Assembly (NCBI GenBank): GCA_030407315.1
Contig: JALQPE010001975.1
Span: forward strand, 37,232-101,231
From: Asparagopsis taxiformis
Taxonomy: Eukaryota > Rhodophyta > Florideophyceae > Bonnemaisoniales > Bonnemaisoniaceae
Reading direction: 5' to 3'
Length of the DNA: 64,000 bases
Below are positions 10,787 to 22,929 of this stretch, one piece after another. The notes under the pieces were generated by a model, which was not told the origin of the DNA, did no database searches, and saw only the letters and a list, made by a program, of their open reading frames with translations. The position numbers were made by a program, and so were the translations under genes. Every line of letters begins with the position of its first letter. Within the stretch, counting starts at the first letter, position 1.

Positions 10787-12900
10787 TTATTCCTTCATTC
10801 CATCTGTTGTAGCAGCATCTACAAGCTCTATTACTACTTCTGCTATAAACTGGCACTTTCGAATGCCAGGTGAGGACTTCTTCAACACTACTCCACATTC
10901 CGTTTCCACCATTTTTGTCTTCTTGCCTCTTCTCTTCCCATACAAAACAGCCACTTCCCTTCCTAGACGCTTCGCCCTTTCCCTGCGCTCCCGCAGTAGT
11001 TTATCTTTTGTGACTCTTCTTTCCTTATCTTTCCTGGACAGTAGACGCTCCTTATGCTTTTGAGACACCGTCTTCTGTCTTTTTTCTTCTTTTTCCTGTC
11101 TGTCCTTCTCCTTTGCTCGCCTACGGATGTCGGCATCTATCTTTGCCTGTTCAATACGCCTTAAACGAGCAAATCTATCATCCTCCCTTTGCCTCTTTCT
11201 ATCCTTTTCCTCTCGTTTTCCCTTTTCGATTACATCCTTACGCATTTGTATCCTCTCTGAATGCGTAACCCACTGTGCTGGCGCGCCAGCATTATATAAA
11301 ACTCGCTTCTGTTCGCACATTGAAGCATTGTTAGAAGTAGCTGAAGAAACTGTGTTACTTGTGTTAGCATCCAAAATAGCTGTAATGGTTTCAGAGTTCC
11401 GAAGAAGATTAGAAAGCTTCTCAAGCTTAGAAGAGGTACCAATCGAACTGCTCATTATATTTTGCACCTCTGATATGGTGGCAGAATCAGCTATTCTTTT
11501 CTTCACACTCGTAGAACGTGTAGATGGACCAGTTGTACCACCAACCATTATATCTCGTTCTATACAAGCCTTGAAATCTTCCTCTTGCCGTTTGAATTGC
11601 ACCGCGAAGTCCCTCTTGAACGGGAACAAACCTGTAACATTGAATGAATTAGTAACATTTTTCGTTCCAATGTTTCTCCAAGCGTAGACAGCGCATGCAA
11701 GATTGAAGTTAACTTTGGTAGTGTCAACGTGTCCTTGGCGGCAAAATTCGTCTCGTATCTCTCTCATACAGTCATGGAACCGTTTGTTAATTAGTTGATC
11801 ACAGGGCTGTAAGAAATGAGAAGTGTTTGCAGCGTTGACAATGCACTCAATATTCCTTTCCACACACAACTCCAGCCACTCAATGCTTTTCCTCGACGCA
11901 TGGAACCATGGCCGTCTAAGCACAGCAGAATCTTCTCCTCTTGAGAAACAAATCTTCGTGCGAACGCATCCAGATGCCTAACATAGGTTGCCAACAAATT
12001 ACCTTCCATAGATCCATTTTTTGAAACTTCGATCACTCCATCTCCAGGAAACCAGCCAGGTTTCGTAAACGGAAGTATGATACCATGCGGTTCATCATTA
12101 AAAGAACCTGTAACAGGTGCCCACCACTCTGAATTGATTCGCTTACCAGCTACAATGAAGAATGGCTGTGCAATTTCCCCAGAAGCTGAAGCTGCGATAA
12201 CTGCAGTGATATGTTTTCGAGCGGAGTAGCTAGACTTCACGGCATAACTGCCACCGCTCCTCTTGCCTGATGCTGTGAATCCTCTTTTCAACTTTCCAAA
12301 AGTACAGTCCACTGCAGTCTCATCCATGTTCCAAATTCTTTTTGGATCATCTAGTAAACCATGATGAGAATCTTTTACGTGCTGAACTGCTGCAAAGAAT
12401 GTCTCCACATGTGAAAATGATTCAGCAGCTATTTTAGCCGCCTCCTTGTTCTCGATCTTCTTCTATGCGATTTCATCAAATCGTGCCCTGTAAGCCCGAA
12501 TGGAATCGTCATGTGGAATTCCATTCTTCCACCCGTTCCTACCGTCGGCAGAAACTCTGGATAGAATATGTCTAAAAGAGTCGCGATCAACTGTGATACC
12601 TCTTTGCGCAGCTAGTTTCAGACGTTCATTGATTAGAGCACCTTCGGAATCAGATATTACTGGCTTTCTCCCAGGGGTTATAGTGTCACTCAACATTAAC
12701 TGCAGCTTATCCATATTGCCAGATTCAATGAGCATTTTCATTCGATGAATCGTAGCAACTGGAACGGTGGTTTGGCGGTGAATCGAACGGAGGGATTGTC
12801 GTTGCCGCAAGAGAGCAACAGCCATTTGGCGATTACTAGACTGTTCTTGCAATTGTTTCGCTCTTCTTTTCCGTTTGTGAGCCTGTTTCCGCATTGACAT
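10787..12900 (-). pseudogene. pogo/jerky-type transposase, broken
   Basis: The N-terminal part (12900-12463) carries helix-turn-helix type DNA-binding sequence ending in a CENP-B-like region (GRKPVISDSEGALINERL; NGIPHDDSIRAYRARFDEI). An in-frame TAG at 12463-12465 interrupts it; the same frame continues into the DDE domain with WNMDETAVDC and LCLDGHGS. A frameshift near 11900 then leads to the third acidic site in TSHFLQPCDQ and a long Lys/Glu/Arg-rich, probably coiled tail to 10787. The acidic residues of the DDE_1 fold are therefore present but spread over two broken frames. The charged tail is unusually long for the family. Confidence 0.85.
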
Positions 12901-13099
12901 AGGCGTATTTGAACTCAGAGTAGTAAATCAGCCTTGCTTCGTTGCACCCACCACGAAGGTAGATGCTGAAGTCCAAGTACTAAAAGCCACAAAGGTGTCG
13001 AAATGGTGGGAAAGCTCGTGGGATCTATCTATGCGCGGATGCATGTCTGTATCGCCCACGATTTATTTGGCGCGAAAATGTTCCAAAATCACCCAATTC

Positions 13100-13122
13100 T
13101 CATATTACCCCTCCAGGGAGGG
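13100..13122 (-). repeat. pogo-like element, right terminal inverted repeat
   Basis: On the minus strand it starts CCCTCCCTGGAGGGGTAAT and pairs with the left end. The flanking TA on the plus strand is at 13123-13124. Confidence 0.8.
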
Positions 13123-13124
13123 TA

Positions 13125-14695
13125 GTCAAGTGGTGTATCGTGAAAAAGATTTTTATTTTTAGGAATGGCTCTAGACACAGCGGGTCCTTTAAGCCCTCTC
13201 TGAAGCAGTGTCAATGCTGGAACCAGGTGGTGGAGGTTGTTGGAATGTTCACATCGTTCAGTTTTGGTGCACACGCTTTTATTAGTATAGGTCTACTGGA
13301 CATAAAAAAATGGTACATAGACACTCTTGGTAACTTGAATTAATAAGCAGTTTGCGACTGAAATACTCTTTCGTTGCTTTATTAGGGATTGGTTGAAAGA
13401 AGTGGTCTGTAGATGCGGTCTGGTAGGCTATTGTGCTCTTCAGAAGAGCCTTCTTCGTAACGTATACAATAGGAAATCTTCTTCTTCGGTAACGTTCAGC
13501 ACGTGATGCGTCTCAGCACAAGGGAGGCAGCTATTTGTTTTTCGGCATAGAAAACATGGTTTCCATCATCATCAACTAAATTAGTAAGTGATTCATATAG
13601 AATATCTGGATAGGGAAATAGTTTCCGATTGCATTTCGTTGCATGTGCACCTCAACAATTTTACGCAACTTTGAACACATGTTGAGTCGACTAGCTTCCA
13701 CATTTCGTAGTCAGAGGAACAGAATTGAACTACACGGAATGATTAATGATAGTGGAGTGTTGTTTGGGTAGGTGATTGAGTGGGTGAGTAAGTCGACGGT
13801 AGTAGGGCTGATATTGCGTAAACTGTTTGTTTGTTGGTTGTAGTGCGAGAGAAAATTGATGCGAATGCGGGTGGTGGAAAATGTGACATGGAGACGGTAG
13901 GTTTGTTCATTTACATGTTATCTGCATTTGTGCATCTTACCCCGTACGAATGTGTTGTAGAGGGAAGGTTGAAATGTTTACTACAATTTCTGCCTAAACA
14001 TATGTAGATATGTTTGGAATTAGATTACTCATATCGTATCACACCACATTACATTACTTAACATTGTAGCGTCTATCCGTACTTTCGCTCATCTTTTTGT
14101 CTGGTACGCTGGATGCACTGTTCTGGCTTGATTACAAAATCATTTCACCGAAATTACTCCGTTTCACCTGTGAATGTATTCCTTTACTCGCTATTACTTT
14201 GCAAATGCACTACAATCCAATATGATCTAGGAGTCTTGGTGAGAGCTAGCAGCGGTGTGATGTCTCGAAGAACAGGACATTACTGAAAGTTGGGCGGCCA
14301 ATTTTTGAATAGACGACTCTCATCATGAGAGCGGGGTAGGATGGTTGTCGCAAGGATTGTTGTTACTGGTGAAACGTTGTTTATTGTAATGAAATGTATA
14401 GTGATTTGGTTAAGCGCCAGTAGATGTACACACAAGTTGAGCTAGCTAGGCAGCTGTCTTGAGCTAGAATAAAAGTATAATGGAGTGGAGCCAACAAAAC
14501 TGGTAATGTTCACCGACTCATTGACATGGTCAGGTGACCAGCAGAGAAGGTGGACAGAAGTGAAAAATGCGTGCACATACACCTACTCACACATACCAAT
14601 AAATTTGCATACCATGAATAATAGAGTTATCATGTCACAACAGTTAGTCTTGTGCTCTAGAAATGCACCTCTGAAACTATCAATCCATGCCGTGT
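13125..14695. other. Non-coding stretch, nothing recognised
   Basis: About 1.6 kb of fairly AT-rich sequence with only short ORFs. I see no repeats shared with the rest of the window and no RNA gene. It may hold the 3' end of the cupin transcript. Confidence 0.5.
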
Positions 14696-15208
14696 TTACA
14701 CAGGAACAGTGCCCGGATCAGCAGAGTTGAAGACAGACAGGAACACACAGTCCGTCTTGCTGATGCACTCCGTTTCATGAACCAAGCCCTGCGGGAACAC
14801 AGTAGATTCGCCTGCTCGAATAACATTGGTCACCGTTCTGACCTCACCGAGACCCTCAAATCGGAACGAAATGCGGAATGTGCCCTGGAGGGCATTGAGC
14901 GTCTCGGTAGCGCGAGGGTGGTAGTGGGGAATAAACGGCTGGCCAGCTTTTAGGAACACACGGACAATGGTGGACTGGACGTCGGTGGCAGCGAGGGCGG
15001 GGAAGTTATTGAGATCTGCAATGGAAACCTTGAAGTTGGGGGTGTTGACCTGGGTAGCGCGGGAGAACTGGATGCGGAAGTCACGGTTTCTTAGGCCAGA
15101 GCGCACAGCCGGGGCAGTGTCGAGGCCCAGACTGGGAATCGAGGCGAGGGAGAGGGAGATGAGGCAGGAAAGCAGGGCGAGGAGGGAGAGTGTGTTGAAG
15201 CGAGCCAT
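14696..15208 (-). CDS. Germin-like secreted cupin protein
   Basis: The 170-residue protein starts at MARFNTLSLLALL; this ATG was chosen over the upstream open frame because it begins a clean signal peptide ending around LSLASIPS. The cupin fold is shown by germin box 1, HYHPRATETLNALQG, with the His-x-His...Glu metal ligands, and box 2, GESTVFPQGLVHETEC, with the last metal-binding His. Germin-like proteins are extracellular, usually Mn-binding, some with oxalate oxidase or superoxide dismutase activity; activity cannot be told from sequence here. The protein stops right after FNSADPGTVPV, about 30-40 residues earlier than typical plant germins, so the C-terminal helices may be absent or lost. 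Confidence 0.82.
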   Translation of the reverse strand: MARFNTLSLLALLSCLISLSLASIPSLGLDTAPAVRSGLRNRDFRIQFSRATQVNTPNFKVSIADLNNFPALAATDVQSTIVRVFLKAGQPFIPHYHPRATETLNALQGTFRISFRFEGLGEVRTVTNVIRAGESTVFPQGLVHETECISKTDCVFLSVFNSADPGTVPV

Positions 15209-17911
15209 TGGAGCGGAGTGCAACGGGATGAGGAAGATGTGTTGGGGATGAGCGGGTGGATGGATGGCTGAATGCTGTAGTTGGATGGTATGGTGATGAC
15301 AGAAGTGTGCAGAGAGTGTTGGTGTTGCGTTTAAATGCTCGGGGAACGAAGGAATGATAGGAGGTAGGACAGGAGGAGGACCGTGGAACAAGGAGCGGGG
15401 GTTTGTGTGAGTCTAATGCAGTGAATTGATCGTGATCGGTGCATCACGGCAGGGTCGGTGCAGAGATGGGAGAGGCCATGAATTGCGTCGCTGTAGGAAC
15501 CCAATGACGTCACGTCAATGACGCGCTGGTTCGGTTAACGGACTAACGCAGGTTTGGTTGGTGTCATCAACCAAAAGCTCACCAAGTTGGTGAGCTATTT
15601 CGGACTGGCACTCGCCAGAGAGGCACGGTGCGGAGAGGAGCACGCACGCACCGTGACGTTCATAATGGACCGAGCGGTGCCGCTTCGGCAGATGGTCCTT
15701 TTCGATGACCGGTTCATTTTTCTTCAAAATTTCAAGAACTGTATGAGTCCTTGCTTCATAGAACACGTAATGGAATTTCATTCCACCCACGTCATTGCCC
15801 CGGTACGTTTGGCGTCCCGCATCTTCACTGTAACATCCGGACAGTAACGCAGTAACGTACTGCATAGCATGGTCCTCTGGAGTAGCTGATCGACGTGATT
15901 TGGTGATGATGGAGATAAGGTTTGCAATCAGAGATGCGCGAAATAGGATTTCGGTAAACCCCAGAGGTTTGGGAAAATGCTGCAGGAAACCGACGACTGG
16001 TATCGACAACAAGTGACAAGCAGTCGAGCTGTTCCAAGGCTATTGTCAGTATCAATGAGGACAATACCCAATGGCGCTGTGCCTACATATGTGCCGATGC
16101 CGGAACATTCTAGGTCTGTGTACTTCAAATCCCCATCTCCAACAAGTTTTCGCAATCAATTTGAGCATGGCTGGATCGATCAGCTCCTGTAACCGTCGCC
16201 AATTGTGAACTAGTAGCAGTATTCCATTATGATGTATGTGTATGACAGGTGAGTTTGATTTGTAGAAATGAGTGTTATTAACGGTTTAGACTGGGGATAC
16301 GTGCATGCTCAAACAGGGAAGTAAATGGATTCGGGGGAGATGTAGCGCAGAGAATGCTGAGATAGGCCAGGCTGCGGTGATACTAACAGCGTTTTGGTGA
16401 TAAATAGAAACGAATAGACTTCAATGTGATGTGAATCACGCTACCTCACGCACGATTTCACCAGTTTGATAACGCTGATGTGCTTTAGGATAGGCGTCGC
16501 TGGAGAACTTGATATCGGTGACATGAGAGGTTCTGCGAGAAATCATTGTTGACTATCCGAATTTGCAATTTGCAGGCGGATTGATTCTGGGATGGGCGAT
16601 AAGCTCAGTGCCTCAGCTGCTCTGAGATCAATGGGATGCAATGGAGTAATCGAAGTGGAGCAATATGAATGGGAGAGAAGGCAGCCTTGAAACATTGCAC
16701 TGGAATATGGAATCACTCTCGCCAAGTGTGTGCAGTCGAAAAATTGGATTAGATGCAACTTGGTAAAGCATGCCTCCTGAGTGTCTGATTCAAGCAGACA
16801 GATTGTGCAGCGTCGAGGTATAGCAGACATGTGCAAAGTAATGTAGGACAGCGGTCCAGCAGTTTGGAGGAGGCACACAGCCAGCGGCGGGTGGATCCAA
16901 TTTAATTTTAAAAGTCAAATGACGAAAAGTTGAATCACCAGTGGCGATGTGCTCATAGAAAAGGGAATGAAAAGATCCCGATGGAAGAGTACAGGAGTAT
17001 GACAAGTGGATGAAGGAAATGTGAGATCAGGTCGTAGTCCCATTTCATTGGGTGATGGATACATGATTTTTCATATTTCTTCCAGAAATCGGAAATGATT
17101 GGCTTACAGGCACTTGCGGACACCTTCCCTTGCGAATATTGCTGGAGAGTGAGATTGGGCACATCGTTAGATAGGCTACTGCACTCTACTACAAGCTGTG
17201 GACTCCTCATACGGGCATTTCTACCTCTTATTACAGCCTCCGGGAACGACACTCCAGACAGCTGTTTCTCGACACCGAGTCCAGTGCCCTACTTACGCGA
17301 CCGCATCTTCAAGAAGCGGTACGTGCAACGCAAACGGTTACCTCCTGTCTCTGCGGCGAGGGAGGCACGTCCACGTTTATACGTATGAGTCTACCGATGT
17401 AATTACGTATGATGGTCTTTGACAGTGCGACACGGCCAGAAACAATCCCAGTTCGAATATTTATTTCTCCTATTAATCAACACAACAAGATGTCCATCGG
17501 CACACGTGTGCAACATTTCACGCACACATCATCTCACTGCCCTTAATGATCAAACGATCTATAATTTTATTTCTCCCCAACACACTCACGACCAATCTCC
17601 AGTTTCTCCACCAGTCCTCTAACGTGCCACGCACACGCAGTCATTCTACCAGTCGCTGAGCTGATGGACCGCGGCTGTGGCTGTGGCTGTTTCAACCACC
17701 CAATCAACCTTTGCATCCATGAACGATGTATTCGTGGTCCTCTGCGCGAGGACAACCGACTCATCGATATGGTGATGGGCGTAACAAACTCAGCGAACGA
17801 CCGATCAGTTGAGCCAGTGATGGGGCTAGTGAACGAATGAAGACAATTTGGAGCGAGCGCACCTTACGTGCGCATGACGTGGTAGTAGTGTGGGCGAGAT
17901 ACTAGCTGGGT
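15209..17911. other. Intergenic region with one doubtful ORF and two hairpins
   Basis: The minus-strand frame 15515-16012 (165 codons) is the longest here but has no recognisable motif and overlaps an equally open plus-strand frame, so I do not call it a gene. Two adjacent hairpins stand out: TTGGTTG (15554-15560) with CAACCAA (15568-15574), and AGCTCACCA (15576-15584) with TGGTGAGCT (15588-15596) around a 3-base loop. The remainder shows nothing I recognise. Confidence 0.45.
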
Positions 17912-17915
17912 TGTG

Positions 17916-17924
17916 TATATAAGG
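17916..17924 (+). promoter_or_regulatory. Probable TATA box of the Spondin_N gene
   Basis: TATATAAGG lies about 160-170 bases upstream of the ATG at 18084, in a position fitting a core promoter with a short 5' leader. The leader (17945-18083) is T/G-rich, with repeated TTTGTT words. Confidence 0.5.
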
Positions 17925-18083
17925 AAGCTGGGAGTGTCGGTGTCCACATCAATTCGGCGGTCACACTCACATTTGTTGTTGTTGATCAAGTGCACTAGCT
18001 TAGTCAACTGGGTTGCTCGGTTTGTTCGTTTATCTGTTCGTTTGTTTGTTTGTTTGTCCAGTTTTCGTTGTTGTTGTGTTGGA

Positions 18084-18782
18084 ATGATGTTTTCTCGCAT
18101 GATTTGTTCTGTGTTTGTGGCGGCTGTGCTGGTGGCAGGTTCTGCTGCGATCGAGGATCTTCCGTTCCCTGGATGTCGGGGATCTGCGAAATACAGGGTG
18201 ACGTTCTTCAACCTGCTGACCGCGGAGAATTTCGGGGATCTGATCCCGTCCGATGGGCTGGTGTACTCGCCGCTGGCTGCGTTTTCGCACTCGAACCGAC
18301 AATCGTTTTTCACGATACGCGGATTTGCGAACGGACCTGTTGAGCAGGTGGCGGAGACTGGAGTGAACACCCGAATTATCCGACTGGGACGACGTTTGCG
18401 ACGACAGAGGCGTGGCGTTTTGTCTGTCGTGGATGCGGGTGCAGTGACGATGCCTGGCAAATCGACTAGCGTGATTCTGAGGGTGGATTGTGCGCATCCG
18501 TTTGTGACAGTGCTGGGAATGATTGCGCCGTCTCCGGACTGGATTGTGCAGATTAACAATCGTAACTTGTTTGATGTGTCTCGGGGGCGATTTGTGAGGC
18601 GGATGGCTGGAGATTTGATTGCGTACGACAGTGGAGTGGACGATGGGCGTGAGTTTACGCCGCCGCTTGATTTGTCGCTGGACCTCCGACGGTGCCGCAG
18701 AAGAACATTGCTCCGTTGGTGGAGGACGAGACGGACCGGTTTGAGGGGCGTAATGTTGGTCGGTACACGATTGAGAGGATCT
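18084..18782 (+). CDS. Secreted Spondin_N domain protein, with a likely 1-base frameshift
   Basis: The protein starts MMFSRMICSVFVAAVLVAG, a clear signal peptide. The Spondin_N domain follows, with YRVTFFNLLTAENFGD, the FSHSNRQ-type segment, MIAPSPDWIVQINN and YDSGVDDGREFTPP, all hallmark blocks. Spondin_N proteins are extracellular matrix or cell-surface proteins; the F-spondin N-domain is a C2-like fold. After FTPPLDLSLD the main frame turns into an Arg-rich, non-homologous tail to 18917. The frame offset by one base near 18684-18687 gives PPTVPQKNIAPLVEDE and stops at 18782 after GRYTIERI, as expected for the domain end. A single missing base there is the simplest reading. Confidence 0.8.
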
Positions 18783-19164
18783 GAGGACATAGGAGAGGGG
18801 GTCCCCACGCCGAATAGAAGGGAGGTGGGAGTTGATTTTGAGAATGGTAATAAGCGAGTATGTGTGCGTGCGTGCATGTTAGCGTGTGTGCGTGGGTGTA
18901 CATGCTTGGACCGATAGTGTATGTGCAGTGGATAGGGCAGTAGACTACTAGCTGGAGTAAACTAGACGGAAAGAATAATGATTGTGAAGTGCAAGACGAA
19001 ACGGTGATTGGGTGAGTGGCTTGAGTGAATCAATGGAGTGGTTCTAGGTGGGTAATGATAAGCAGTGGTGAGTGGTGGCGAAAGATATGACATGGGACAG
19101 TAGGTTTGTTTTGCACAATGCAAAATCGTATCACTAGACGATTCGCCAGAGGATATTTACATAT
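18783..19164. other. Non-coding spacer
   Basis: Holds the 3' flank of the Spondin_N gene, including a GTGTG/CGTGC-rich patch near 18860-18905. No gene seen. Confidence 0.4.
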
Positions 19165-19212
19165 ATTAACATCCTTACCACTACCGTTCTCGGCCAAGAA
19201 CCACCACTTAAC

Positions 19213-19344
19213 TGTCAGGATGCTAATAACAGACAGCCTGTCCCAGAGACCGCCGCCGGTCACAGGACAGAAGATTATACTTAACCACTTAAACCAAATG
19301 AATAAACTGAAGAAGGTACTCGCAAGAGACACAATCTTCTCACA
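19213..19344 (+). repeat. copia 5' LTR (132 bp)
   Basis: Runs TGTCAGG...TCTCACA. It equals the 3' LTR minus a 51-bp segment lying between two copies of the 14-mer TCAGGATGCTAATA, so it looks like a product of recombination between them. GGTTATCGGCC follows directly and may be a diverged initiator-tRNA primer site. Confidence 0.88.
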
Positions 19345-19412
19345 GGTTATCGGCCTTAAAGCGCCCACTGCCCACGATCTCATCTCCCTTTTCCTTTTTA
19401 TCTTCAACAATC

Positions 19413-20376
19413 ATGGAACGCGCTCACCTCCCTACCCTCGACCTCGACAATTTTCCCATCTGGCTCCGTACCCTCGAAGTTCTCGCATCCGACCTCCACC
19501 CGACGACCACCTCAATGCATCAACCACCGCACCCACTGACCCCGCCGACTTTACCAATTACAAACGCCAGCAAGATCGGCTATCTCTCATCATCCTTTCC
19601 AGCCTACCCAAAGCCATCACATCCACGCTACCCCCTGAATCCCTCCGACTCCCTCCGCATCTCTTCCTCACCAAAATCCGCAACACAGTTACTGAGCTCT
19701 CAACCATTGACCCAACAATTCTCGAAGCCGAAGCGAGAACCATCACCCCTCAACATCGGTGACAGCATCGATGAATACATCACACACACACGACGATGCG
19801 AAACAGAATGCGAAGCGCAGACTACCCTACTATCTCCAACGAATCCACGACTATACGATTCATGATCCACTGCATACGCAACCACCCAGACTATCAACTT
19901 ACTCACGCCATCTTCTCCCTCAACCCCCCATCAACCATTCACGAATTCACCACTGCCCTGCGCCGTGCGCAAGCACACATCAACACCACAACGAACCCCA
20001 CCAACACCAACTTCCCTCAATCCGCGTTTCCCCCTCCCTCCATCAATCGCAAATACCACCCCGCCAGCCGCACCACAGAAAAATCAGCCCAACGAGCCCA
20101 CAAGCTACCAAATGGTGCTCATATCACAACTCTTCCACCCATACAAACATGGAATGCCGCGCTCAACGCAACAACAAGTTGGCACCACGTGCCAACATAA
20201 TACACGAACAGCTCCACACAATGGACACACCGCACAGCTACAACGACCCTAATCACCCCGACACAGAGCAAAGTAAGTTTATCCTAGACTCAGGCGCTCA
20301 TCCGTCGCACCTTCGCTCACCTCAGCCCGGTATGCGGCCCACCGAATTCCCCCCGCTACACGCACACAGCAACTAA
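19413..20376 (+). pseudogene. gag: copia gag and start of protease, multiply frameshifted
   Basis: Gag begins MERAHLPTLDLDNFPIWLRT. It changes frame near 19495 (to FTNYKRQQDRLSLIILSSLP), near 19760 (DEYITHTRRCETECEA) and near 19800 (NHPDYQLTHAIFSLNPPSTI). A copia-type zinc knuckle, CSYHNSSTHTNMEC, and the aspartic protease start FILDSGAHPSHL follow. No intact Gag could be made from this copy. Confidence 0.78.
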
Positions 20377-21159
20377 CGCCCGCCATCGCATCACGCACCA
20401 CGGTCCATTCAAGGTGAACACGCCACACATCCCTCTGGCAATCACTGACGCTGTCGTCGCACCAGACGTCCAGCACAATCTCGTGTCGGTCAACTCCATC
20501 GCCTCACGCCACGGACCCGTCACATTCACGGACACTGCTGCATACCTCTCCCCTTTCACAACCCCATCCCCCACCAAATTGCCTCATTCCACAACGGGTT
20601 ATACACCATCCTTAATAAACTACCCCCTCTCCCTCACCCTCAAAACACTTGCAACACAATGAAATCCGGATCCTCCGCCAACACTCGGCCATCAACCACC
20701 CCCTCCAATACTGCCAGCGCTAGCAACGCATTCAGACCGAATGAGCGAACAAGGTCACTACGCAGCACACCTCCCCCTGAAGCGCCATCGCAAAACACGC
20801 GCAGCAAGCGCAAGATAGACTGGTCCCGCCCTTGGCGAAATCCACCAACCAATCCCAAGCAGCGCACTCGCGCCCCGCAAAACCGCCAGCCATATACCGA
20901 ACAACCTACAAACCCTCCGAACAGTACGCAAGGCAAACAGACCACCACTCAACCAGACCCCAACCCCCCCACGTTCCGCCAAACCACACGAAGTCCACCA
21001 CAGACCGGCACCAACCACTAACCCCCCTCTTCCACCCTATTCCACACCACACAGACTCCCCAACAACCGCCACCATCAACACTGGCAAACACCTCACCCA
21101 CACACGACAAACACAACCGCACACATAACCCCCACCACCCGAACAACCAATTCCCAGCC

Positions 21160-22131
21160 ATGAACTACACCTCAAAATGGGACACGCCAAACCCACCATA
21201 CTTCGAAAAATGTGCAACCCACCCATGCTCCCAGCCCTCGAGCAACACCGTCACGACCCTACCGCAGACATCAACTGCAGCTCATGTGCCACATCCAAAA
21301 CCAAGGCGTCCCCGCACCGCCCCGCTGCACACACGCACCAAATTGGCCAGCACATATCCTCAGACATCTGCGGTCCAATCAGCCCCCCATCCCGCAACGG
21401 ACACCGCTACTTCATAACATTGTAGATACGCGCTCACGTCACACAACGATCCATTGTATCCCCGACCGCACTTCAATTCCCCAACTAGTTATCAACCACA
21501 TGGAACGGGTCAAAACAACTCAACATCATTATCCCTCCTTCTTTCGGTCCGACAACGCAGCGGAATATACCTCCCGTACACTTCGCGAACAACTCGCCGC
21601 TCGCGGCATCCACCACATCACCACCGTCCCCTACACCCGGAGCAAAACAGCATCGCTGAACGAGTCAACAGTACACTGATGAACGCCGTCCGAGCATGCC
21701 TTGCACACAGCAACCTACCCCCACCCATACTGGGAAGATGCCCTCTACGATTCAGTATTTCAAACGCAATCGCACATTGCATACAGCGACACAACAAATT
21801 CCTGCCACCCTCTGGAATCACTCCCCACCGAAAATACAACGCCTTCTCATCTTCGGCCAATTAGGCCATGCCCCATCCTTACAACCCAAACAAAAACTGG
21901 ACAACAGAGCCACAGCAGTGCGCTACCTATACGGCATAGACGACCACACCATCATGGTACAAAACATCACCACCGGTCTATATGCACACATGTCCGCCAC
22001 CGACTTCCACCCATACGAACCCCAAAAAGACCCCACTTTAACAACTACATCAGCGTTCGCCGCTACGACGCCACCAGCTAACATCGCCACCCCACCATCA
22101 CACATCACACAACGACCCGGCACCCAAATCA
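21160..22131 (+). pseudogene. copia integrase, frameshifted and with a stop
   Basis: A zinc-binding start around 21177-21290 leads to ISSDICGP and HRYFIT, followed by a TAG at 21423-21425. The protein resumes in other frames with VDTRSR, FFRSDNAAEYTS and an equivalent of the H-T-x-PYTPxQN block. These are the copia integrase core signatures, with the first and second acidic residues visible. Between 20400 and 21160 only proline/threonine-rich filler without clear frames is seen. Confidence 0.72.
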
Positions 22132-22929
22132 TTGCGCATGGCACGAAAATATCCTGACGCATCACAATGGGAAGAAGCCCACAACTCCGAGTTACAAAAG
22201 CTCGACGACATGCGCGTCATTGAATGGACTCCACCGAAACAAATTCCAGCTGGCACCAAACCTATTCCCCTCACCATGGCCTATCGATACAAGCGCGACC
22301 ACGCAGGCAACATCATTGAGCACAAAGCGCGATGCGCAGTACGCGGCGACATGATGTCGCCCAACGCCCACTACAATCCAGCTGAGACAGCCACATTCTC
22401 TGCGGACAAAGCCACCATAAGACTCATTTTATGTCACGCATCCGCGCACCAGCTCCCGACGGAGCATTTTGACATATCATCAGCATACCTCCATGAAGAA
22501 TTTACCCACGACGAACCAGTCTTCGTCAGACAACACCCATTATTCGACGGCTCTTTCAAGCACCCCGAGCACTCTGGAATCCTCCGCAAAAACCTTTACG
22601 GTACAAAACAAGGCGGAAGAATCTTCTGCAAAGGAGCCACCAACTTCCTTACAAACAATGGGTACACCCGACCAAATCGGACCCCAGCCTATTTATCAAA
22701 ACGACCGAAAAGGCACAACCATCATCGCAATAACGATAGACGACTTCTTGGCATGTGCGTCCACAAAGAGCTGCTTAACGAACTCTACCACACCCTTGCA
22801 CTCAAGTACTCAATCAAACGACTCGGTCCTCCTACGCGATACCTTAACTGGCAGATCGACCACACGCCAAAAGGCATATACATCTCACAGCCCCAAATAA
22901 TTCAATCCATCATCACAAAAACAACATGA
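22132..22929 (+). pseudogene. copia reverse transcriptase (RVT_2 type), frame broken at active site
   Basis: The frame shows WEEAHNSELQKL, KARCAVRGDMM, EHFDISSAYLHEEF (first catalytic Asp) and KNLYGTKQGGRIFCK. Around 22680-22760 the real frame is displaced: the catalytic IDD pair (TIDDFLACAST) is read only in the neighbouring frame. After that YSIKRLGPPTRYLNWQI returns in the main frame. Two compensating indels around the active site are required. Confidence 0.82.

Larger units (their letters stand above)
10558..13122. mobile_element. pogo-like DNA transposon, 2,565 bp
   Basis: The ends are short terminal inverted repeats beginning CCCTCCCTGGAGGGGTA on both sides, and each is directly flanked by TA (10556-10557 and 13123-13124), the target duplication of the Tc1/mariner/pogo superfamily. 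Inside is one transposase gene on the minus strand. The element looks structurally complete but cannot make an intact transposase, so it would move only in trans. Confidence 0.85.

Noticed and set aside
15515..16012. 165-codon minus-strand ORF as a gene
   Set aside because: No motif or signal peptide, an equally open frame on the opposite strand, and no homolog I recognise.
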